Source: Nothopassalora personata | Taxonomy: Eukaryota > Ascomycota > Dothideomycetes > Mycosphaerellales > Mycosphaerellaceae | Direction of reading: 5' to 3' | Length of the DNA stretch: 64,000 nt | NCBI GenBank assembly: GCA_033816765.1 | Contig: CM066293.1 | Span: 2,356,001-2,420,000, forward strand | In this document: in pieces, positions 31,851 to 42,717 of the stretch | Layout: every line of letters starts with the position of its first letter | Position numbering within the stretch: the stretch's first letter is position 1 | Translations under genes and position numbers: made by a program | Notes under the pieces: model-generated | Told to the model about the DNA's origin: nothing | What the model saw: only the letters and a program-made list of their open reading frames with translations | Database searches by the model: none

Positions 31851-33030
31851 GAGCGGCGCTGGAGGAAGGGAGGAAGGGCGGTGGGCAAGTTCCAACGGTC
31901 GCGGAGATATGCGGACGTAGCGTAGGGCTCTATTACTACCGGATCATCGGGATGCGGAGGTGGAGTAGATGCTGGCGTGGTGGGATGCCGGTGGTGGGTG
32001 GATGTCGCGCAATGGGTGTCGCTGAACGCTGCAAGATGCCGTGGTGGACGATGAAGCTGAAGACAATGTGTAAGAAGCGAAGTGCGCGGGAGGATTGGTA
32101 ACTAAGTGGTAAGAGGTAAGTAAGGTAAGGTGAGACTACGGCGGCAGCGGCTAGTACGGTATGAGTAGCTGCCACGGACGCTGGATGCACCGAGTGCAGG
32201 TTCTAGGACTAGTGGTCAGAGCGGTTCCTGACCGCCGAGACTAAACGATGAGAGCACAAGTAGTCAGCCTCGACGGGCCGGTGAGGATGCAAAATGCAGC
32301 GCGGTCGATTGCGTGCGTGCTATGGCCGTCCGAGCAGCCCTGCTTGCACACCTTGCTGGGTGATGTACAAGCCGGCGGCGCAGTGGTAGTAAGTAGGTAG
32401 GTAGGGGTTCAGTCGATGATGAGGCAGCGGGAGTATCGGATGAGTTGGCAGCCGTGCCACGATGATCGGTTGCTTATCCAGTAAATTTTAGTGAGGCGAC
32501 CATCGGGATTGGTTGAGGATGCTTTATACCTTGCGGGCGCATATGGGGGAGATATGCGCCTGCAGCAGCAGCAGCATTCACAATTCTTCGATAAACCGCC
32601 ATTCTTCTGTCGCGCTCTCGGCTCACAAAGAATAGGCTGGAGCCGGTGTGCCAGCGACGGCTGACCAACGGCAGCGCCGGTCAGCAGCACCTGGCATGCA
32701 GCAGTGGCCGACGTTTGACTTCGGAGGAGAGAGTCACATGCGTCACGCTCTGGCAGCGGCAGTGCCCGCTGCACAACTCGACAAACAACAAGGCACTACA
32801 ACCACCAACACCTGCACACTGCAACGCTGGGCATGTCAACGCATACATACCACACAGTCGAGCATGTGAAGCAGCAATGGTGCAGACTTGATAGCACCCC
32901 AAGCCGAATTGCAGCCCGTCGAGTCAGCTTACATAGACGGCGGATTGACTTTTGATCAAGACGATCGTACGATACTACGCTATCACGAGACCCAGGGCAT
33001 CTGTCACGACGACAAAACAAAGCGGCAATC
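31851..33030. other. Divergent intergenic region, about 1.2 kb
   Basis: Separates the VPS62-like gene (minus) and the TFIIIC subunit gene (plus), so it contains both promoters. Minor CAGCAG run near 32560 and GGTAAG-type repeats near 32110. No gene recognised. Confidence 0.45.
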
Positions 33031-34242
33031 ATGGGCCAGCCTATGGCGCAGGATCCGGCTGCGTATGCACCCAACGTCGGCAGTGGCAATCATGCGACCC
33101 CAGACGAAGACGACGACTGCGAGTATGAATATGATGAGCATGAGACCGAGGACTTCTACTTCACGCTCGACCTGACCACGCATGTACCCAATGCATTAGT
33201 GCAGGCCGAAGCTTCCTTACAAGACCATCACAAGACTCACGTCCACGGCTCCTCTGCGCGTCCATCTGCGGCGGCCAACGACGCGCTGAATGGCGAAAAT
33301 GCCGATACTTCCGACGAAGAAGACGAACCATCGGCTGGACACCTCCAAATTGTGGACCTTCACACCACGCGCCCGCTCGTCAAACTGGACCATCATGTCT
33401 ACAACTGCTCTTGGAGTACCGACCTTGGCACGCAATTCCATGTCGCGAAAGCTGGTGAGGTCAACAGTAAAGTGCGACGCCCGGGCACTGTACTGGACAT
33501 CATCGGCACTTCGCAAACAAGGCTTCTTGGCGTACCGGTCACTCTGCAACCACGGAACGACGATCGTGGGTCGCGAATACCTGGCGCATCAGCAAGTCAT
33601 GCGCTCAGTATAGACAGGCGTACCGAGAGCGAGATTGATGCTGGTGAAGTATCTGAACGCACCACGCCAGCTCCCCGCACCGTGGCAGAACCCGGCGTAC
33701 CTCTACAGATCGACCGAGGCCTGGTCAAGCACCAGGCGGGAGCGGAGCAGGCATCATTCCTCGAGAGACTGTCACAGATCAAGCTCCAGAAAGGCGAGAC
33801 TGATCAGGTGCCCATCTACAGCGTGAAGCAATACCATCACGTAGATCCCGCGAGGCAAGCGGAACTCAAGCAAGCAGCTCGTATAATTGACCTCCAGAGG
33901 AAAGCCAAAGCTAGAGATGACGAAGTCGTGGCGACTGGTCAGCGACCTCGAAAGCGCAGACGCAAGTTGACACACGCAGAGAAGGGAATTAACCGGAGCA
34001 ACCAAATAGGCGCTGGGCGGCCAGCAAGAGATGCTGTCTCGCAGCAACTAGGCTTCGGCGACGAAGCGCCGCCATCAAATCGCAACGGTCGGTGGGCACG
34101 ACAGCGAGAGTTGGGACAGTTCACCGCGGATGACGCTTCAGGCAGTGCACCTACTGAAGACGAGGTGCACGAACCCACCGCGACGTCCGGAACCGAGCCA
34201 GACACTACTACGGCGACAGTGCCAGATACCACACTTCCGTGA
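33031..34242 (+). CDS. TFIIIC tau55/GTF3C6-like triple-barrel subunit
   Basis: Single exon, 403 residues. Residues about 40-160 form the TFIIIC triple-barrel domain: DFYFTLDLTTHVPNAL, an acidic break, LQIVDLHTTRPLVKLDHHVY, NCSWSTDLGTQFHVAK and VLDIIGTSQTRLLGVPVTLQ. In yeast tau55 (Tfc7) and human GTF3C6 this barrel pairs with tau95 in the tauA lobe that binds the A box of tRNA genes. The rest is charged and probably disordered, with a basic cluster RPRKRRRKLTHAEKG near 325 that could be a nuclear signal and a Thr/Pro-rich tail. Yeast Tfc7 has an N-terminal phosphatase-like domain that is absent here, as in other filamentous fungi. Acts in the nucleus in Pol III transcription. Confidence 0.78.
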   Translation: MGQPMAQDPAAYAPNVGSGNHATPDEDDDCEYEYDEHETEDFYFTLDLTTHVPNALVQAEASLQDHHKTHVHGSSARPSAAANDALNGENADTSDEEDEPSAGHLQIVDLHTTRPLVKLDHHVYNCSWSTDLGTQFHVAKAGEVNSKVRRPGTVLDIIGTSQTRLLGVPVTLQPRNDDRGSRIPGASASHALSIDRRTESEIDAGEVSERTTPAPRTVAEPGVPLQIDRGLVKHQAGAEQASFLERLSQIKLQKGETDQVPIYSVKQYHHVDPARQAELKQAARIIDLQRKAKARDDEVVATGQRPRKRRRKLTHAEKGINRSNQIGAGRPARDAVSQQLGFGDEAPPSNRNGRWARQRELGQFTADDASGSAPTEDEVHEPTATSGTEPDTTTATVPDTTLP

Positions 34243-34336
34243 CAAACTGCAACACAAGCTTAAGGGAGCAGCGAAACGCTCGACAGCCGGAGCCGGTCGA
34301 GCTGCAAAAAGATTCAGCTTGAGACAGCCAAAGTAT

Positions 34337-35918
34337 CTACCCGATCTCCTTATCCGCAAAGGTTCTCAGGTTCTTCTGGGCGGCAACTAGCAGATCCTCT
34401 TCGATCACTTCGCATAGGCTTGGTGCGCTTGGCACATACCCAAGCTCTTTCGCTGCTCGATCAGCCAGGTTCTCGGATTCGCCGCGAACATATGGGTCCC
34501 GACATGAAGTATGCCCCAACCTTGCCTGCTCTCATCGATATCGTTGAGAGATAACTTTTTGACTTTTGTCATCTGCCAAAGATCATGCCGCTTCAGGACC
34601 TCCGCGGTCTTTTCCGAAATCTCCTGAGAATTCTCCTGAGGCGCGGGGAAGTAGTAGCCCTGGAGGGAATGTGAGCAAACATTGCAGAGTTAGCAGTCAT
34701 CTGAATCAGGAGTGTACCTCAACACCCGTAGTCGCTCCATAACCGCCTGCAATGGCCGACTCAACAAGCTCCAGATACACTTGCGAGAGGTCTTCGATGT
34801 GGACCCTCGACCGGGTATTGGTGCCTTGTCCGCCATAGGAGGGCACACCAATATTGCCCGTATATCTCATCGTAGGAGGCACTCAGGAAGACGCTCCCAG
34901 TGTTTCCGGGTCCCCGGCCAGTCCCAAAGATGTCAGGAGGTCATACTATGGCAGTCTGGAGTATATCGCCATGAGATCTGGCAGCGTCGTGGATGATCTC
35001 GTCGACATTTTGATGCATCTCGGCATCGTCACGGCTGGTGATTTCGTGGACGTTGTCAATGTCAGATCATATTTTGGGATTCAACTTGTCATGATGTTTC
35101 GGATCTCGCCAGCCTGCGATTATGCCACTACCACTGAGGTGAATGAGAAAGGGGGCTTGCTCTCGCTTGAGAAGACCATCGATTATGGCTTTGATGCTGG
35201 GTTTGTGGTCCGAGTTGCCATTATCTACTCAGCTCTCGGTCAGTGACAGCACAACAAGTAATGGCACCTGGTCCAGTTGTGCCTAGATGCGCCGTCACCA
35301 TCAGCTGACGACAGAAGCCACAGCAAAACAGCTTCAAGCTCAATTTCAGGCTCCACATCATTCATTCCGAATCTTTCCAGGCCATGATCACTGCCACGTT
35401 GAGACCTGGATGACATCAGGCTGCACGTTCCAGGCTCAAACTTCGGATGTGCTGGCATATGCCAACCTCGTCGCGAAAGTCATTCCAAGCTCGCTGGGAA
35501 GTGCCTGCTGCGGGTCTTTGATCCACGTGCAGATCCAGGGCGATGCTGTCTGCCAAGTCCGGATGTTGCAAAGGATTTCAACTTACGAACAACGACATCA
35601 GCATTCGATGCAGCATTGGTGGTCACATCCCCGCTGTCGCAGTCGCAGCTAACAACTTTGACGCTGGGGCAGAGCGTGGCGAAGTTGGCAGGTGGGTTGT
35701 GCAGTAGTGCGGTGATCTCGTACTCTGGATTCTCTTTCACAAGGGTATCAAGAACGGTAGTTGGCATATGAGCGTGAGTGTTCAGTTGTCTTTTCATCTG
35801 CGTTTTGATCGTTCTCACCCTCCGATATACGCTGCCCCACAAGTGCTGCAGCAGAAGTCAGTCGATGCTTCCGAATGGCAGTCACGGACCACGCTAACAT
35901 GAAGATCTTTGGAGCCAT
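34337..35918 (-). pseudogene. NAD-dependent epimerase/dehydratase-like gene, inactivated
   Basis: A Rossmann-fold SDR-extended gene can be followed end to end on the minus strand: MAPKIFITCGAAYIGG (exon 35918-35899 joined to 35845 across a 53-nt intron), VLDTLVKENPEYEITALL, NADVVV, NGNSDHKPSIKAIIDGLLKR, PFLIHLSGSGIIAGWRDPK, EIIHDAARSHGDILQTAIV, PPDIFGTGRGPGNTGSV, NIGVPSYGGQGTNTRSRVHI, VLKRHDLWQMTKVKKLSLND and KELGYVPSAPSLCEVIEEDL. It is broken by TGA codons where Trp (PKI-stop-SDIDN) and Cys (IV-stop-PPD) are expected, by frame changes near 34870 and 34450, and by a lost acceptor before VLDTL (CTACCG). An intron-like gap of 362 nt (35225-35586) separates VVV from NGNSD. The original enzyme probably reduced or epimerised a small substrate. 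Confidence 0.85.
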
Positions 35919-36763
35919 CGGTCTGCATAGTCTTTCTTCTCTCACAAGCTCAATACACTTCGCGCAGCAGCTTCAGCAGCTTCTGGCCCACTGATGTGTT
36001 CTCGTTTTTGCCGGCTCCTTCTGCAACGGGGTGAGCTGGACATCACGCAGGTTCACAATAGCACCTCATGGCGGGATGTGTGGTCTCATTATCAGCAGCA
36101 TCCCGGTATACACTCCACGTCTGACTGTTCCACGAGCTGCCTTTCATCGACATATTGCTGCTTGACAGGCCTTACGGTCTAGCTCCTGATGCATCTCGGC
36201 AGTCCCCCGATCGCGATCATGGTATGTCCATTCGATTTCAGGCAAATGCAGCCTTTCGTATGCGCAGGACATATGAAACACATCGCCAATGAGATCAGCC
36301 TAGATGGCGATGCTGTACACAGCCGCAACAGCAGCGCCGGCTGGTCGACCTTGAGCAGCGACGCCTCATTAGGAGCTCAAGCTTCAAACAAGAGACCACT
36401 TATTGTATGGGAGTCATACTTCTAGGGTACGCCATCTCAAACCGGCTATGTGTTCAATGTCGAACGTTGTGAAGGTAAGAGTCTGGCAGCTCTTGGCTTG
36501 GATCGACTTTAGCATGGATTTTTTTGAGGACAAGTCTGCCTTTTCTTCTTGCAAGGTATGGAATATGTTATCTCTTGGTGCTTCTCTGCGCCGCTACGAC
36601 AGCCTGTCCTCAGAACGGAGAATCTCTTGGCCAATAGGGATTTTTGTTGGACGTCGTCACCAGGCCTGACTACATATGTTAACATACACCTAAAACCTCG
36701 AAGATTCTTTCATTCCTGCTCGAAATCCTCACCTGGACTTGGACACAACTGCATTAATCCAAT
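35919..36763. other. Divergent intergenic region
   Basis: About 845 bp between the dead SDR gene and the MFS transporter, including the transporter's promoter. Nothing else recognised. Confidence 0.45.
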
Positions 36764-38684
36764 ATGCCTTACCCGTACGAAGGCTCGTTGGCTCCACCGA
36801 TAAGAATAGCATCGGCTGATGATGCGCAACAAGCGCCAGGGCGACCACGAAAAGTCTGGACCTGCCTTGGGAAAATCGTGGCACCAGCAAGAGGTTCGCC
36901 GAACCATGGAAAACTCGCAGGATGGGACCTGGGCCTCGCAGTTGTCGCCCTCAACTTCGTCAATGGATGCGCTTTCGTAGACATCCTTGGCATCGGCGTG
37001 ATCCAGTCAGCAGTCTCCGACCACTATAATGGCAACAATGCGGTAGACTGGAATACCACCAGTGCCCTTATCGGTGCTACAGTCGGACAGTGTATAATGG
37101 GCTACATGAGCGACGTTTTCACAAGACGAAAGATGCTGCTGGTCGCGATCACTTTACTTTTCGCCGGCGCTGTGGGCTGCGCTTTCAGTTCTTGGACGTC
37201 ACACGTACAACTTCTGATTTTATGCCGAGCCATATGCGGTATTGCGACTGGCAGTATATCAAATCTGGTCAATATCTCCCAGAACGACATTTGTACAGAG
37301 GAGCAGAGGCTGAAATTTCAGGGTGTGCAAGGCACGTCTGTTGCGGCTGGTAGCATCATCGGCTCCGTTGCAGCTGCGCTCTTACCGCACTGGAGATGGC
37401 TATATTTCATGGAATCTGGACTCGCCGTCGTTGCATTCCTCTGCGTCTACAAGGCCGTTCCACCGAATAGAGATATGCGGGCTAAAGATGAGATCCGCAA
37501 GGAAGTGAGAAGAATCGACTACCTAGGCATTCTCACCGGTATGGGCTGGCTGGTACCAGGACTAATTCTGGCCTCCAAGTGGAGGACGTTCGAAACTCCC
37601 ATGCTGATAGCACTGCCCAGTATTGCCACTGCAAGCGCCGTCCTCTTCGGATTGCTCGGCACGCGAAAGGAATTCGCAGATGAACAGCCTAAACCACGAG
37701 GATTCTTCAAGAAACTCATATACCGCCGCTCACGACCAATTGCTCCGTTCCGCTTGTTCAAAAACTGTACTGTTGCGGCGATATACTGTCAGAACGTCCT
37801 CTTTGGAGCGGCATACTACTCGTTCATCTACTTCTCCCCAGTCCTGGCACAAGTCGTGCGACGGGAGATAGCACTGATCGGCGTCTACAAACTGATTCCA
37901 TACTTTGTCACGCATGCAGCATGGTCCACCATCTCCGCTCGCATCATCAAATTCTGTCAGCAGAAGTGTTGGTTGAGCTACTCTGTCGTGATGGGCTTCG
38001 GGTTTGGCTGCTGGACGGTTGCCATGGGACTGCTGGGCTGGGATTGCACGCAGTCTGACTCCAGCCATTTCTATGGCCTTGCCGTTCTGGTAAGTGGCCC
38101 TCCACGCCCCCCTTCGTCTTTCCCCTTCATCTAAGCCATTGCTCACTCTTCATTCCCAGATCGGCCTAGGCACCGGCTCCGTCTTCCAAAACTCCGTCCT
38201 AGCAATAACAAAACAAGTCCAAACCGCCGACAAAGCCGTCGCCCTCGGCACACGTAACGTGCTCCGATTTCTCGGCGGCGCCATCGGTACGGCCATGTCC
38301 TCCATGATCATGAGGACAGTAGTACGGCTCCAACTTCCAGGCTACCTCGACCACGTCGCCGACTCGGCCGTGGCGGATCATTCCTACATGAACGACTTGC
38401 CGGAGGCCGATAGGGACCTGGTGCGAGCGGCGAACGCGAAGGGAATCTCGGTCGTGTGGTATACTTTTGCTGGAGTGCTGGGGCTTTGTGTGATTCTTTG
38501 TGTGTTGGTTCAGGATGATGTGAAGAAGAGGGTGGGGGATGAGGAGAAGTTGAGGCCGGGGAGTGAGGAGGGGAGTGGGAGGAGTACGCCGTTGCCCAGA
38601 TATCAGAGTCGGGATGGGAGTAGTCAGAGTGTGCATGAGACCGCTTCCGCGATTTTGGCTGGAGGCCATTCGGCTTGGTTGTGA
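36764..38684 (+). CDS. MFS transporter, DHA2 drug:H+ antiporter-like
   Basis: Two exons (36764-38089, 38160-38684), 70-nt intron with GTAAGT donor and CCCAG acceptor, phase 0; 616 residues. The N-terminal cytosolic part is followed by about 14 hydrophobic segments. MFS motifs: GQCIMGYMSDVFTRRKM (motif A, loop 2-3), LCRAICGIATGSISNLVNIS, GTSVAAGSIIGSVAAALLPH with WRWLYFMESGL (motif C-like region, helix 5-6), and, after the intron, GLGTGSVFQNSVLAITKQV and GTRNVLRFLGGAIGTAMS. This is the 14-TM DHA2 pattern of fungal multidrug or toxin exporters in the plasma membrane. The tail is Ser/Arg/Glu-rich. No biosynthetic genes adjoin, so cargo is unknown. The first exon's open frame runs past the donor, adding false residues PPRPPSSF if unspliced. 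Confidence 0.9.
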
Positions 38685-38822
38685 GGAGCAGACATGACTC
38701 GATAGAGATGTTGATGATGCGCGATCAAGAGATGATAGGGGATACAAGACAAGAGTGATACAAGTAGAAAGCAGTGCGCACTCCCAATCGCGATGTACAA
38801 GTCCTACAGACTAATAATTACA

Positions 38823-39352
38823 TCACCCTATTCTTCCTCCCAAGTTGCCTTCGTCTTGACCGGATTCGTCGTATCTGGTAGTCCCGACACATCCTTGTTG
38901 GGTGCCGCACTTGGGGCCTGGGATGAAGGTGTCGCTGCTGCCGGTGTCGAAGTCTGTTGAACAGAAGACGTTAGCAAAGCAAATGTCATGATCAATGTTT
39001 ACTACTTTCGCCACCACGCACCGAATGTGAAGGTCTGGCCTGAGACGTCTCCATCTCCATAGTAGAGCACATCCTCGCCGTTCATGTTCTGATCGACAAG
39101 GGGCACATCGGCTCTCTTCCAGTTGAGGTTCGACTGGGCTACTGCAGCTGGAAGCTCTATATCGTTGCTGTACTTGCGGACGGTCGTTCTTAGCATCGCG
39201 AGGAATCCAGAGTAGTCGACCGCGCCATCTTCGTTAGTGACAATGGCCGACCGCTTTGCGTTGATTGGCACGCTGTTGCCTTGAGAGTTCGATACTGGTC
39301 TTGGTGCTGCGAGCGCAACCGCACTCAGCGAGAGAACGATAGCAAACTTCAT
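38823..39352 (-). CDS. Truncated secreted aspartic protease (probable pseudogene)
   Basis: Two exons, 39352-39022 and 38953-38823; the 68-nt intron has donor GTGCGT, branch CTAAC and acceptor CAACAG. The 153-residue product has a signal peptide (MKFAIVLSLSAVALAAP), a pepsin-type propeptide (SAIVTNEDGAVDYSGFLAML, LNWKRADVP), the start of the mature enzyme (YYGDGDVSGQTFTFDF) and the first catalytic motif DTGSSDTFIPGPKCGTQQGC. It then stops at EGNLGGRIG. The flap tyrosine region, second catalytic Asp (DTGT/DSGT) and the whole C-terminal lobe are missing; normal length is about 400. No downstream exon is visible on the minus strand below 38823. It cannot be an active monomeric pepsin. Splicing and frame are intact, so a short secreted protein may still be made. 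Confidence 0.7.
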
Positions 39353-40294
39353 TGTAATGAGGGGAGGAGAATGAGGAGACGAGTGGTCCAAGACAAGCGC
39401 GACTGTCACCTACCTTTCGTTCTTCATATACAATCTCGCGCAGACACCAAGTCGTGTCGTCGTCCAGTCGCCACGTGATTGCGAGATGATCTTTCTACGA
39501 TGTCCAATGACCTGCCAGTGCAGACTGCTTCCTGCGAGACGGTCGAAGCGCCTTCGCCCAGAGCACACCATTGTCGCACATGACTTCGGACGATTGCGGT
39601 ATGAAGTACTGGCAATCGTGTACAGATCCGCAGCAGCAGCGCGCCGTCTCGGCTAGAAAGGCTGGTGGCGTGCTGCAAGCATCAACGAAGATTTAGCAAG
39701 AAGTGGCGATTAGCAGCGGAGCAGGTATTGTGGTCGTGCTATTGGTGTGGCCGTATCAAGCCTAAGCGGGTGCCGAAGAGTGATGGTAGATCACCAGATT
39801 GTGCTCTTGGTCCTCTAAGGTGAACTTCCCGGGTTGGGCAAGTGAAGGTCATTGCTCATATAACTTCCACATAAGGGCGATATCCAAGGCTCATGGCATG
39901 TCAGCACGCCGATCCTCGTTTTCGCCACTTCATATGCCTCGAGACATGTCGATGAGCAAGCCAGAGACCACAGGGTGCGGCTTTCCCGGAATGACTACGC
40001 CATGGAGAGGCGGCAGGATGAAAGAAAGACTGATACGATGCTATCCAACGCGCTATCCTTCGCCATGCAATGCCATAGAGCCCGAACTTGCATCTACCCC
40101 GAATGTCGTACCGCTGCTCCAATCTCATGGTGTCCACAATTCGTACCTCATCATCATCATCATTCGATTTTAGCCGACCATCACTTCTGATGGCTGCGTC
40201 TTCATATCATAGACGCTTGCACTGTCGGTGCCACCGTCAATGTTCGTCTGCTTCCTTCTCCTCCTGATACACCAGTTCCTCTTCCTCACACTCT
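39353..40294. other. Gene-free stretch
   Basis: About 940 bp between the truncated protease start and the 3' end of the cytochrome b561 gene; contains the protease promoter. A short CAT/ATC repeat at about 40144-40166. No gene recognised. Confidence 0.45.
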
Positions 40295-41138
40295 CTAATG
40301 TCCAGCCAACCAGCCAAACTTACTCAACCTAATCCTCGGCACCACACCCACCAGCACCACCACACTTGCCACAACCAGTGCCCAAAGCTGTATCTTCAAC
40401 ACATTCTTATTGTAATCCGTCGTACTCGCCAAGCTAATTGTCGCCAACATCACCACCGCCGTGACATAACCCCCGACCCGATGATACTTATAGATAGCCT
40501 TCGCATTATCCACCCCTCCAAAAATGGCCGGCACAAAGTACTGTGTAATCCCTACTACCGCCTGAAGGAGAACCAAGATGTAGGTGATCAGCCCCAATAT
40601 CGCGTGCGGGGACTTGAAATGCGTCCCATTGTGTGCGAACTTGTTATACTCGATCACGATCAGGCCTGCAATGGCGAGCAGAGCGGCGAGATCGTTGAGG
40701 GCGGCGTGCGTGTATGTGCCCTGCTTCTTTTGCTTCGCGGTGTGGGTGGGTTGGAGGATGAGGATGGCTTGGATGAAGAAGAGGAAGGCGGCGGAGTTGA
40801 GGAGTGGGTGGGCGGAGAAGAGGATTAGGTCGTTGGAGAAGACGGAGCCCCAGACTATGGCGACGATCTGTGGATTGTGTTAGTCGGTTGGGTAGGGGGT
40901 TATTAGGGATGGGTAGGGAGGGTCTTACGATCCACGCTCCGGCTTGGGCGATCACGCCGGTTCCTGCTCTTCGTCAGTTCAGTGCTCTTGCTTCGCTCTT
41001 CCATGGCTGCATCTCACCCAATATGAAGTTCCAGTACAGCGGTTTACCCTCTGGCAGACTCGCATCTCCCCGTCCACCGAGCAGTGGCTCCTCCTCACTC
41101 GTCCCCGGGACTCTCGCCTGGATCGGTTGATTCGACAT
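40295..41138 (-). CDS. Cytochrome b561 domain membrane protein
   Basis: Three exons on the minus strand: 41138-41018, 40963-40929, 40867-40295; introns of 54 nt (GTGAGA...GAGCAG) and 61 nt (GTAAGA...CTAAC...CACAG). Product 242 residues. The cytosolic start carries a dileucine-like EEEPLLGG. After KPLYWNFILGTGVIAQAG come five to six TM segments with histidines at the places expected for two b-type haems: FSAHPLLNSAAFLFF, YTHAALNDL, HFKSPHAILGLITYIL and YKYHRVGGYVTAVV. Family members move electrons across membranes from cytosolic ascorbate or similar donors, often to ferric iron. The middle exon is only 35 nt, so simple ORF calling sees only the last exon. Single-domain form, without a DOMON partner. 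Confidence 0.85.
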
Positions 41139-41775
41139 GTCGCTTCGTGCCACGAATGTGTATCAGATGGTCACTGCCACCAAGCCAAGTTGTCTCCCGT
41201 CAAGATGCAGGGTGCAACAAGATCAGATAAAGCGAAACTCAAGAGTGAACTTAGCCACAGGCAGCTAGGAGGTATGGAACGGCATCGAAGACGTAAACGA
41301 CTCTTTCTTATTACATGGCCCCGGAGAACAACATCGATGATGCAGCTATTCTCAGATCGCTACAGCCAATCAATGCCTCCATATTGATCATCTGTGCTAC
41401 TTGATGACAGGGGAGCACGGGAAGCTGGAGTGTCGGCATGAAGAGCTGCCGATGCTTGGTAAGCTAATCAAGTCTTAGGCGGTGCCCCAGTAAGAAATGG
41501 ATAGGCTGAAATTCAGTCCACCAGGCTTCAAGCAACAAGTCGACCACCATCGCAGACAACACGAAGCGCTAGTGGCAGCTAGTTACAGACTCTTCTCCTC
41601 TCCTACCTACGACAAGCCCCGCGCAATAAGCACCACATCCAGCATAGCCGTAACACTCAACGATATACCTGACCCGTCTCTGTCTGCTTGATCGTCTGGA
41701 ATAGCACAGCACAGAAACACAGCGAAGCTTTCGATGTTGCACGTGCTTTCCTTGGCACTCATTCTGCCCTCTACA
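41139..41775. other. Intergenic region
   Basis: About 640 bp holding the promoter of the b561 gene and the 3' flank of the next minus-strand gene. Nothing else recognised. Confidence 0.45.
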
Positions 41776-42450
41776 TCACAGCAACCCAAGAATAGCAAGC
41801 ACCATATCAATCGTCTCTCTCTCATTCCCCTCATCCCCAACGTACGCGAAATACCCCTGGCCAAATTTAGTAAAAGCCGCAGCGGCCTCATCCTGCGTCT
41901 CCTCCTCGGCAAACAGCATTGGCGAATCTTGCGAGGATACCAGCCGTGCTTTGGCATACACGCAGTCCCGAGTCCGCACCTCCTTGAGCAAATAGCACCT
42001 CATGTCATAGTCGGCGAGTCTAGATGTATCGAACTGGTTGAACAGAGGATTCAGTTCGAACCCAGCACGATAGAGATCTCCACCACATCTCCACGGCAAG
42101 TCGAACTCGTCGAAGAACTTGTCCGTATCCTCTTGAGGAGCGTAGATTGGCCAGATCGCCACGATAGTGCCGCCTTTTTGGATGTATTTCTTGGCTGCGG
42201 CGCGGAGCTGGTCGTTCTTGAGGAGCGTCATGTCGGTGGCAAGGACTGTTGGTAGGGTTTCTTCCTCGGTGAAGAGATACATTGCACTGATGAAGTCGTC
42301 GATTCTGTCGATTCTGCCGCCGCGAGAGGCGATTTCCTCGATTATGGCTGCGATGCCGGAGTGGCCGTGGTTGCCTCTCAAGGGTTCTCGGCGGAGGTGG
42401 ATGATTCTGGTGTCGTAGGTCATTGCGGTTTGTGGATCGCGTTCGTCCAT
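41776..42450 (-). CDS. Uncharacterised fungal protein (GGTIVAIWP / YVGDEG family)
   Basis: Single exon, 224 residues from ATG 42450 (an inner ATG at 42423 gives MTYDTRIIHL and is also possible). Alternating strands and helices suggest a soluble alpha/beta fold: IIHLRREPLRGNHGHSGIAA, QKGGTIVAIWP, DKFFDEFDLPWRCGGDLYR, ELNPLFN, YLLKEVRTRDCVYAK and GQGYFAYVGDEGNERE. This pattern (GGT-V, FF---LPW--GDY-R, LN, K-V, G--GYVGD) recurs in a fungal family without assigned activity; I know no biochemical data for it. No signal peptide or TM. A decayed copy lies directly upstream at 42718-43275. Confidence 0.7.
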   Translation of the reverse strand: MDERDPQTAMTYDTRIIHLRREPLRGNHGHSGIAAIIEEIASRGGRIDRIDDFISAMYLFTEEETLPTVLATDMTLLKNDQLRAAAKKYIQKGGTIVAIWPIYAPQEDTDKFFDEFDLPWRCGGDLYRAGFELNPLFNQFDTSRLADYDMRCYLLKEVRTRDCVYAKARLVSSQDSPMLFAEEETQDEAAAAFTKFGQGYFAYVGDEGNERETIDMVLAILGLL

Positions 42451-42717
42451 AAGTCCATAAGGCTCGGAATTGGGAGTTCTGACTTTATATTATGCAATTA
42501 ATGAGAGTTTATGGGTTTGCTTGAATGCATGGTCTTTTCCATGCTGCAAATTGGGCAAGCGATAGTGAAGAGCGCTTTGTCGTTCCATCGAAAAGCAAAC
42601 AGCAGAGGCTGTCGTGGATGTAAGTACAACCAGGTACTGACTGCAGACCCAAGAAGCTGTCAGGGTTTCGGCTGAGCCTTTCTTACAAGAATAAATAAGG
42701 CGAGGAGGAGTGTCATC

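Noticed and set aside
31851..31895. Upstream extension of the VPS62-like protein to 31895
   Set aside because: The codon there is TTG; ATG 31850 directly precedes the basic region and membrane anchor.
34854..35246. 130-codon plus-strand ORF
   Set aside because: Antisense to the epimerase-like pseudogene, whose motifs are read clearly on the other strand.
39799..40190. 124-codon ORF in the 39-40 kb gap
   Set aside because: No recognisable domain and ends in a CAT/ATC simple repeat.
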